A stretch of DNA of 64,000 bases, taken from NCBI GenBank assembly GCA_945946665.1, contig CAMEWO010000001.1, forward strand, positions 124,001-188,000, given 5' to 3'. A program made the translations under genes and the position numbers. The notes under the pieces were generated by a model, which was given only the letters and a program-made list of their open reading frames with translations, had not been told where the DNA came from and searched no databases. Positions within the stretch are counted from its first letter, which is position 1; each line of letters begins with the position of its first letter. Shown in pieces: positions 58,709-64,000 of the stretch. Source of the DNA: an uncultured Eubacterium sp. (GTDB taxonomy: Bacteria; Bacillota; Clostridia; Lachnospirales; Lachnospiraceae).

Positions 58709-60238
58709 TCAGGACTGTACTGACATCTGACCTGAAGGAAGAATTCTTATATGCTTTCTTATGGCAGATGGTTCAACGGCTGTACTGACATTCTTAAAAT
58801 CAACTTTAGAACATAAAACCCACGAATCATCATCTAGGGTTCTTCTTATCATAGCTTTTCTGTACATGCTTGATCCTATTTTAATTAACTTTACACTCTT
58901 TCCAGGCAACGGAGCATTATCAGGAATCCATACAGCCTTAACGGTAACCTGTGGAAGGCTGGAAGATACATAATAATATATCTGTTTCTGGGAAAGGATA
59001 GTCACTGATTCGGGATAATATGTGACAGATGTTTTTCCTTCATACAGCTTTCTGTATCGTTCCTGATAGTAAGCAAGCAGCTCCTCCTGTGTTGGGTACT
59101 GTTCCCTGATACTGTCAGACACTTTCTCAACATTGGTAAATTCAACACCAGTAGATACTCTCCTAACCCTTACAGATGCCTTGTATGCCCAGTTCTCCTT
59201 AACAATTATCTTTCCACTTCCCTCCTGGAAAACAAATCCGCCAAAAGCACACCCTTCCTTCTCACATACATTTTCGGCAAACTGCTCTGCCTTCTCATTA
59301 TTACAGGCAATATAAACATTATCATCATATGTTCCATCAGCAGAACAGGTATACATTTCTGTTTTTCCGTTAAGGGTGCCCCCATCGGGATTAACATTGA
59401 CCTTTAACTTATTAACTGTATAACTTACTTCACCCGAATATGTCCCATCTGCAAATACAGTTCTAAACCACAGAACATCCCCATCATTGTAATCCTTATA
59501 ATACAGTTTTACACTGTCATTACAATCCATCCACTCACCATCATTAACGCGGTATTGCCCTGAAACTGTATCCATATTCATGGTATAAGTATAAAAATTC
59601 TTTTTTATCGGATTCCCACTGCTGTCATAACTAATCTCATCAAGATAGGAATACAGACTTTCTTTATCCAGGGCATCACCAATCCTTCTTACAAAAAATA
59701 TTGCTTCCTGCATATATCCATATCCATAAAATTGCACATAATCGCTTTCCACATCCTTATAACATCTGATAACAGATGTATCGGGCTTATAAAAAGCATT
59801 GGTATTGTAATATATATCCGTAATATCAAAATTCTTTGAAGGTGTAGAAGATTCATTAAAATCCAATGTTCCAATCTGAATAATATCAGCATCCCTTACG
59901 TTGACATCCATCTGCCACTTTCCATCTGGTTTATCGTTGTCCTTAAGATAAGTATCAAGAACATAGAGTACGGTTCCCATATTCTTATCTATAGGAACTT
60001 CACTTGTATCCTCCAGAGACAGATTTAATGTAATGTTCTCTTTAGAGTATGTCATCTTCACATCATACAGCCACGTGTATGCACTATCAGCTGCCACTTT
60101 TACTGACGAAAGAGAAACTATTACAGTAAATAATACTGTAATGACACCAGCCTTTATTAATCCCCTGTAATTCAATTTACCCAACAATCCTGAATGCCCT
60201 CTCACATCTGGTTTTACCATGTCTTTCCATAAATCCAT
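58709..60238 (-). CDS. Secreted beta-rich protein at the end of the Tad-like cluster
   Basis: About 509 residues, not recognised. A hydrophobic segment near residues 28-50 (GLIKAGVITVLFTVIVSLSS, then VKVAADSA) acts as signal or anchor, behind a basic N-terminus. The long outside part is beta-rich with many Tyr and Asp; YRVNDGEWMDCNDSVKLYYKD recalls chitobiase C-terminal-like beta domains. The C-terminus is basic. The start overlaps the upstream gene; I favour 60238 (MDLWKD), with 60220 as alternative. It may be the displayed or exported product of the cluster, or a tip component. Confidence 0.6.
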   Translation of the reverse strand: MDLWKDMVKPDVRGHSGLLGKLNYRGLIKAGVITVLFTVIVSLSSVKVAADSAYTWLYDVKMTYSKENITLNLSLEDTSEVPIDKNMGTVLYVLDTYLKDNDKPDGKWQMDVNVRDADIIQIGTLDFNESSTPSKNFDITDIYYNTNAFYKPDTSVIRCYKDVESDYVQFYGYGYMQEAIFFVRRIGDALDKESLYSYLDEISYDSSGNPIKKNFYTYTMNMDTVSGQYRVNDGEWMDCNDSVKLYYKDYNDGDVLWFRTVFADGTYSGEVSYTVNKLKVNVNPDGGTLNGKTEMYTCSADGTYDDNVYIACNNEKAEQFAENVCEKEGCAFGGFVFQEGSGKIIVKENWAYKASVRVRRVSTGVEFTNVEKVSDSIREQYPTQEELLAYYQERYRKLYEGKTSVTYYPESVTILSQKQIYYYVSSSLPQVTVKAVWIPDNAPLPGKSVKLIKIGSSMYRKAMIRRTLDDDSWVLCSKVDFKNVSTAVEPSAIRKHIRILPSGQMSVQS

Positions 60239-60542
60239 ACTGATATGTTTCCTCCACCACAATATCTATAAATCCTGCCTCCCAGTCACTATCCAGAAGA
60301 TATACATCTATTACTCCGTCTGATGTGACAGCACTACTCAATACCATGCAGAAATTCTGTAAAAAATCCTCTTCGTCTTTAAAAGCTTCCTGTGAAAGCA
60401 TATCTATACTGTAATCCATGGCCATAGACAAACCACTGTGTATTTCATTTTCTCTCACACTGTTATTAACCAGCCCAAAATGAATCAGGCAGACTAATAC
60501 CATTACAACCAGCATTCCTCCTGCACTTACTATTCCTCTCAC
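60177..60542 (-). CDS. TadE-like pseudopilin (small secreted/anchored protein)
   Basis: 121 residues: a single N-terminal hydrophobic helix (GMLVVMVLVCLIHFGLV) directly after a short basic stretch, then a mostly helical and beta outside region (SGLSMAMDYSIDMLSQEAF, VIDVYLLDSDWEAGFIDIVVEE). This is the layout of TadE/TadF minor pilins. It overlaps the upstream gene by four bases and the downstream gene by over 40. The family is by analogy and not confirmed. Confidence 0.6.
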   Translation of the reverse strand: MRGIVSAGGMLVVMVLVCLIHFGLVNNSVRENEIHSGLSMAMDYSIDMLSQEAFKDEEDFLQNFCMVLSSAVTSDGVIDVYLLDSDWEAGFIDIVVEETYQYGFMERHGKTRCERAFRIVG

Positions 60543-60916
60543 AGTTCATTCCTTTCTGTACGTACAATGCTGTGCCTTCTAACAAGCTTGTTAATGTTCA
60601 TAAGCTGCATATTAAGACTGTATTCACATATCATGTCATAATAATGGTATCTGGTAGAAGATTCTTTGTAAGATATATTAATATCAATTCCATTATCACA
60701 GGCTATGTCTCTTACAGCATCTTTCACCCCATCTGCAAGGTCATATCCCATATCACCGGTTTCACTTTCTCCATACAGTTCAATATAGCTTTCCATATAG
60801 CAAACTGCTTCCTGTTTCCTGTTGATATCAATATTAGCCAGAATAAAATCCAGAGAAATAAAGCATATCAGAGTAAGTATAATAAGATGCACTGAACAGT
60901 CTATTATTGACTTCAT
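60539..60916 (-). CDS. TadE-like pseudopilin
   Basis: 125 residues: MKSIIDCSVHLIILTLICFISLDFILA is an N-terminal hydrophobic helix, with a short helix after it (NIDINRKQEAVCYMESYIELYGES) and a beta region. Similar layout to the next gene and to TadE proteins, which often end in basic residues, as here (VRRHSIVRTERNEL). Overlaps the next gene as ATGA. It follows the 32-residue peptide gene by 10 bases. Confidence 0.6.
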   Translation of the reverse strand: MKSIIDCSVHLIILTLICFISLDFILANIDINRKQEAVCYMESYIELYGESETGDMGYDLADGVKDAVRDIACDNGIDINISYKESSTRYHYYDMICEYSLNMQLMNINKLVRRHSIVRTERNEL

Positions 60917-60926
60917 ATTTTTCCCT

Positions 60927-61025
60927 CTACACTATGCAACCCAGTATATTTGCAAATACTGTAACAACAACTGATACAAAAAACACAGATACAATCATCT
61001 GTCCGAATTCTTCAATTATCCCCAT
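60927..61025 (-). CDS. 32-residue membrane peptide in the Tad-like cluster
   Basis: A short open frame of 32 codons translated by hand: it starts MGIIEEFGQMIVSVFF and continues as one hydrophobic helix to GCIV. GGAGG lies six bases before the ATG, and it fills the gap between the TadB/C-like gene and the TadE-like gene with the same strand and spacing. The acidic short N-terminus followed by a hydrophobic helix resembles Flp-type pilin cores, but it has no processing site or length for a pilin. Most likely a small pilin-like or accessory peptide. Confidence 0.6.
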   Translation of the reverse strand: MGIIEEFGQMIVSVFFVSVVVTVFANILGCIV

Positions 61026-61058
61026 ATTAAACCTCCATTTTTTTCCAGAATCTGTAAA

Positions 61059-62531
61059 CTAAAGATAGCTGGATATAACCAGCATCATATCTATTCCAAT
61101 CTTAACAGAAACAAAGAGAAGGGGAATGTATTCAGCAAACTGTAATACGCTTATGTCGTCCTGGTTCTTAAGTGATTCATGCTTGTCTGCCAGCTCATTT
61201 TTTCTGCTGATAATACTGTTAATCACATCATCTATGTGGTCTGACTGGTTTTCTGTTATGGTGTATAATGTCTTAATGGTAGAAGATATGTCAAGAATAT
61301 TGAACTCTGAGAGAAATCTGTAATATGGAGCAACATCACATGGGTTTTCGTCCAGCTCATATATGAATCTTCCCAGGGAAGGTTTCATCACCGCTGGGCA
61401 GCTGCCATAGCTTTCCTGGATTGCAACCTGCAAAGGTTCATGGGAAAGATTAATTGCCACTTCCCGCAGCCATTCTGAAAATCCGTTATATACATCCTCT
61501 TTTAACCTGCCCATAGCCTTGCTCTTCATTAAGACAGGACAGATATATATCACAGAAACTATTACAAATGACACCGGAAGAAACAGATAATTCACATAAT
61601 TCCCAAGAAAAATCCCAGCCGCCAGAATTACTGCAGTACACAGGAGCTTATTTGTTGTAATTACTCCTGTTTTTCTTAAGAACACATAATTGTAATCCCT
61701 GATTACTGAATCCTCATCCCTTACGCCTGAAAGCCAGTCTCTTGAATAATGAATCTGGATATATGTGAAATAACACATACTGATAACAAGAAACCCACAT
61801 GTTTCTATCTGATATATCAGATTACCTGTTATATTAAGGCTTAATTCACCGCTCACATTAATCATGGAGGTCATTATTATTGACATGGATGCCAGAATAC
61901 AGCTTAAAATCACTCCTATATTAGAATTAATCTTTACATGCCTTATATCCTCCTGATGCTTATACATACGCCGTACCCATCTGTCGAAATCATCCAGAAG
62001 TATGGCAAGGGACTGTCTGTATTCTCCTCCCCTTATCTCTATACTGATAAGAAATTTGTGAAGTGTTCTTACCCTTTCACATGGATACTGCTCCTCAATT
62101 ATTTTCAATGATTCTTCATAAACTAAAGCTTTGTCTTCACTTTCCAGATATACCACTGACTTTAAAATAACCTGTTTCAGATGTCCATCTGCAATCTCCA
62201 TTGTATCCTTTAAGGCCGTTAGAATTTTGGGATTTCTCATAAATGAGTATGCCATCTGATGAATATATACATCTACCTGGCTAAACCGGATATTTTCCCT
62301 TTTCTGATAGAAATGATAAAACAGCACCGGAGGTATACAGAAAGCTCCTGTGGCAAGAATCAATGCAGAACACAGCGTATTTAGTCTGTAAATGTAACAC
62401 AGCAAGGCTGACACAGATATCATTCCGGCACAAACTATTACACCATAGGAGGTAACATTAGTTTCGCTTGTTAATGCAGCCATTTTCTTAATATCACCTG
62501 ACTTGACGAATACTCTTTTTCTCTTTTTCAT
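61059..62531 (-). CDS. TadB-TadC-like fused inner-membrane platform protein
   Basis: The 490-residue protein has two type II secretion F-like cytoplasmic domains in one chain. The first (about 80-195, with VRTLHKFLISIEIRGGEYRQS) lies between spans at 28-75 and 205-260; the second (about 345-465, with GFSEWLREVAINLSHEPLQVAIQESYG) between spans at 290-340 and 470-490. In known Tad systems TadB and TadC are separate genes of about 300 residues; here both halves are joined. It overlaps the ATPase gene by four bases (ATGA). Confidence 0.75.
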   Translation of the reverse strand: MKKRKRVFVKSGDIKKMAALTSETNVTSYGVIVCAGMISVSALLCYIYRLNTLCSALILATGAFCIPPVLFYHFYQKRENIRFSQVDVYIHQMAYSFMRNPKILTALKDTMEIADGHLKQVILKSVVYLESEDKALVYEESLKIIEEQYPCERVRTLHKFLISIEIRGGEYRQSLAILLDDFDRWVRRMYKHQEDIRHVKINSNIGVILSCILASMSIIMTSMINVSGELSLNITGNLIYQIETCGFLVISMCYFTYIQIHYSRDWLSGVRDEDSVIRDYNYVFLRKTGVITTNKLLCTAVILAAGIFLGNYVNYLFLPVSFVIVSVIYICPVLMKSKAMGRLKEDVYNGFSEWLREVAINLSHEPLQVAIQESYGSCPAVMKPSLGRFIYELDENPCDVAPYYRFLSEFNILDISSTIKTLYTITENQSDHIDDVINSIISRKNELADKHESLKNQDDISVLQFAEYIPLLFVSVKIGIDMMLVISSYL

Positions 62532-63574
62532 ATATCACTCCATTCATATCTGCCAAAGGGATTATCAATTCCGTATTTCCTGAACCTTAAACTTATTTCC
62601 TCCGGAAGTTCCTTATCTGTAAATTCTCCATTCTCATACACTATGGTACAGCAGTTTTTTCCTGAAGTCCTTGTAAAGAAACCAACCTCCTTTATGCTTC
62701 TGTGCTCATGTTTATCACACTCCACCAGCACCCCCACATCAATATACTGGTAAATGCTGTTGATAAAACGGTCTGTCACATTGCTTTCACCAAGCATATT
62801 GTACATTCTGTCAGGTACATTTTTCACACTGTCAAGATGCATGGTGGTCATGCAGTAAGCACCTGTACTTAAGGAATTAAGGAGATCTAAAACCTCCTGC
62901 CCTCTTGATTCCGACAAAAGCACCCAGTCCACGTTATGACGCAGTCCTGCCTTAATTATCTGGGAATAACCAAATCTGCTGTCTATCCGGAATTCTACAC
63001 ACTTTTTCCCTGGATTAATTGTTCTGTAGTGGATTTCCTGATTATCTTCATATACTCCCACCTTCTCATTTGCCGGAATAAATGTAGACATATACTTTAA
63101 CAGCTCTGTCTTACCGGCATGGGGCTGTCCGCCATATACGCAGTTTAAATGAGCCGTAATACAATTTTCCAAAAGATTTATTATTGTCTCTGGAGCATAT
63201 CCACTTTCGATTAATGATTCATGGCAAAATCGTATGGTTCTTGGTATCTTCCTGATGGAGATACTCTTACTTCCACATCTTGATTCATGCCAGATTGAGA
63301 TTCTAAGATCCTCTGTATTAGCTTCCAATACAGGGCTGGACCGGTTAAAGGACGTCATCATAATATTAGCAAGACGAATAGACAGATTATCAACGTAAGA
63401 TTGTTTTAATTTCTTATCTGACAGAAAACTACCTCTCTTTAAATCTGTTATCCAGAGATTGCTGCCATCCCACTCTATATCCGTTATGTCGTTATTATTA
63501 ATCTCTTCCTTTAACTCGCTAAACAGTTCTTCCTTATGCCTGCTTAAATATTGCCTTAACTCTGCATCATCCAT
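62528..63574 (-). CDS. TadA/CpaF-like secretion ATPase
   Basis: A 348-residue hexameric-ATPase-type protein: an N-terminal domain (1-110), Walker A GGQPHAGKT at 148-156, Asp box VYEDNQEI near 174, Walker B WVLLSESRG with E222, and the His box TTMHLD with H246. The lengths and motif order fit the type II/IV secretion ATPases of the TadA/CpaF group; the N-terminal part is short. It should power pilin extrusion by the membrane platform encoded next. GATG precedes the start, overlapping the previous gene region by four bases. Confidence 0.85.
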   Translation of the reverse strand: MDDAELRQYLSRHKEELFSELKEEINNNDITDIEWDGSNLWITDLKRGSFLSDKKLKQSYVDNLSIRLANIMMTSFNRSSPVLEANTEDLRISIWHESRCGSKSISIRKIPRTIRFCHESLIESGYAPETIINLLENCITAHLNCVYGGQPHAGKTELLKYMSTFIPANEKVGVYEDNQEIHYRTINPGKKCVEFRIDSRFGYSQIIKAGLRHNVDWVLLSESRGQEVLDLLNSLSTGAYCMTTMHLDSVKNVPDRMYNMLGESNVTDRFINSIYQYIDVGVLVECDKHEHRSIKEVGFFTRTSGKNCCTIVYENGEFTDKELPEEISLRFRKYGIDNPFGRYEWSDI

Positions 63575-63577
63575 AGG

Positions 63578-63763
63578 CTACGCCTCTCCTGATGTAGGTT
63601 CTTCAAATGCAGCATTAATTCTTTCCTCATAGGCTATCTTTCCCACTGCATCATTAGTCTTATCCTTGACAACACCTACAACTGAAACAGTAAGCATAAC
63701 TGCTGCCAGTGCACCGGCAAGGGCTACAACAACCTTGCCATAATGTTCGATAATATCATGCAT
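63578..63763 (-). CDS. Small single-span protein, Flp-pilin-like
   Basis: 61 residues: MHDIIEHYGK, a membrane helix (VVVALAGALAAVMLTVSVV), then a short charged tail (DKTNDAVGKIAYEERINAAFEEPTSGEA). The start at 63763 is fixed by GGAGG eight bases upstream; the open frame to 63823 begins upstream of the likely transcription start. It is the first gene of the Tad-like cluster. Similar to Flp pilins in size and position but without a clear GxxxxEY processing motif. Confidence 0.6.
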   Translation of the reverse strand: MHDIIEHYGKVVVALAGALAAVMLTVSVVGVVKDKTNDAVGKIAYEERINAAFEEPTSGEA

Positions 63764-63814
63764 TATCTCACCTCCAATCATATAATATACGCATAAATTA
63801 CTTTTACAATATTT

Positions 63815-63842
63815 ATTATACACATAAAATCCATTTTGTAAA
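63815..63842 (-). promoter_or_regulatory. Promoter of the Tad-like cluster
   Basis: On the minus strand TTTACA (63837-63842), a 16-base spacer and a perfect TATAAT (63815-63820). The region around it is very AT-rich. It lies about 50 bases before the 61-residue gene and after a terminator, so the cluster is an independent unit. Confidence 0.65.
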
Positions 63843-63880
63843 GTACTTTTTTATATTTTTAATATATTTTCATTATAATG

Positions 63881-63922
63881 AAAACCACACGGGAAGCTTA
63901 TAAAGTTTCTAACCGTGTGGTT
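63881..63922 (-). terminator. Terminator after the probable leuD
   Basis: AACCACACGG (63883-63892) pairs with CCGTGTGGTT (63913-63922), and GAAGCTT/AAGTTTC continues the stem. On the minus strand TTTTCATTATAATG follows. Confidence 0.75.
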
Positions 63923-63928
63923 GAAATA

Positions 63929-64000
63929 CTAATTATTGCTGTTAATATAGTTTACAAGCCCCTCTGCCTTAATAATCTTCTGCATGAATTCAGGGAAAGC
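63929..64000 (-). CDS. leuD: 3' end of probable 3-isopropylmalate dehydratase small subunit
   Basis: Only the last 23 codons are present: they read AFPEFMQKIIKAEGLVNYI and end in NSNN. The FMQKII-x3-GLVNYI ending resembles the C-terminus of LeuD-type aconitase swivel subunits, which work in leucine synthesis. The fragment is too short to be sure. The stop codon is at 63929-63931, followed by a strong terminator. Confidence 0.45.
   Translation of the reverse strand, partial: AFPEFMQKIIKAEGLVNYINSNN

Overview
The window is low-G+C DNA whose gene families and order point to an anaerobic Clostridia, most probably Lachnospiraceae (Lachnospira/Eubacterium/Roseburia-like). The grounds are ATCase with a separate PyrI, single-chain GlyRS, a CIRCE-controlled hrcA-grpE-dnaK-dnaJ locus, a dgt-dnaG-rpoD-trmK operon, and DUF5716/DUF5717-type proteins that I associate mainly with this family. 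The species is an inference. Almost every gene lies on the minus strand; only pyrBI and a CNNM/CorC-type protein are on the plus strand. I saw no tRNA, CRISPR array, transposase or prophage. Gene ends are truncated on both sides (trpS at the left edge, a probable leuD at the right edge).

Layout from left to right. 1-2043: trpS start and pyrBI with promoter and terminator. 2078-5497: a lipid/glycan cluster with a GT8-acyltransferase fusion, a GT8 enzyme and a second acyltransferase, read directly downstream of the RNase P RNA gene (5514-5869). 5897-10511: queA, pheT and pheS. 10529-18798: rarA followed by four genes of unknown function: a giant helical-repeat protein, an actin/Hsp70-like ATPase, a TPR protein and a membrane coiled-coil protein. 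18868-20064: a D,D-carboxypeptidase. 20174-29213: a zinc-ribbon membrane protein, an AgrA/AgrC-like two-component system, a direct-repeat LytTR-type operator, a small secreted protein, a lipoprotein and a multi-permease ABC transporter, ending in a hairpin that masks the ribosome-binding site of a small membrane protein.

29263-43414: glyS with a multi-hairpin leader, a small radical SAM protein, pyridoxamine kinase, recO, era, an M16C protease, a class B sortase, and the heat-shock genes under CIRCE. 43466-48254: the dTDP-L-rhamnose operon (rmlABDC) with an arginase-fold protein at its end, and a free-standing TIR-like protein. 48315-56607: thrC, a nucleoside kinase, trmK, rpoD with a histone-H1-like tail, dnaG and dgt. 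56763-58571: a small membrane protein and the divergent CNNM/CorC gene. 58709-63842: a compact Tad-like pilus or secretion cluster with a TadB-TadC fusion and a 32-residue membrane peptide.

Three loci look most worth following: the DUF5717/DUF5716/TPR/coiled-coil unit, the LytTR-controlled secreted protein and ABC transporter island, and the minimal Tad-like cluster. All protein functions below rest on motif recognition by eye; no database search was possible.
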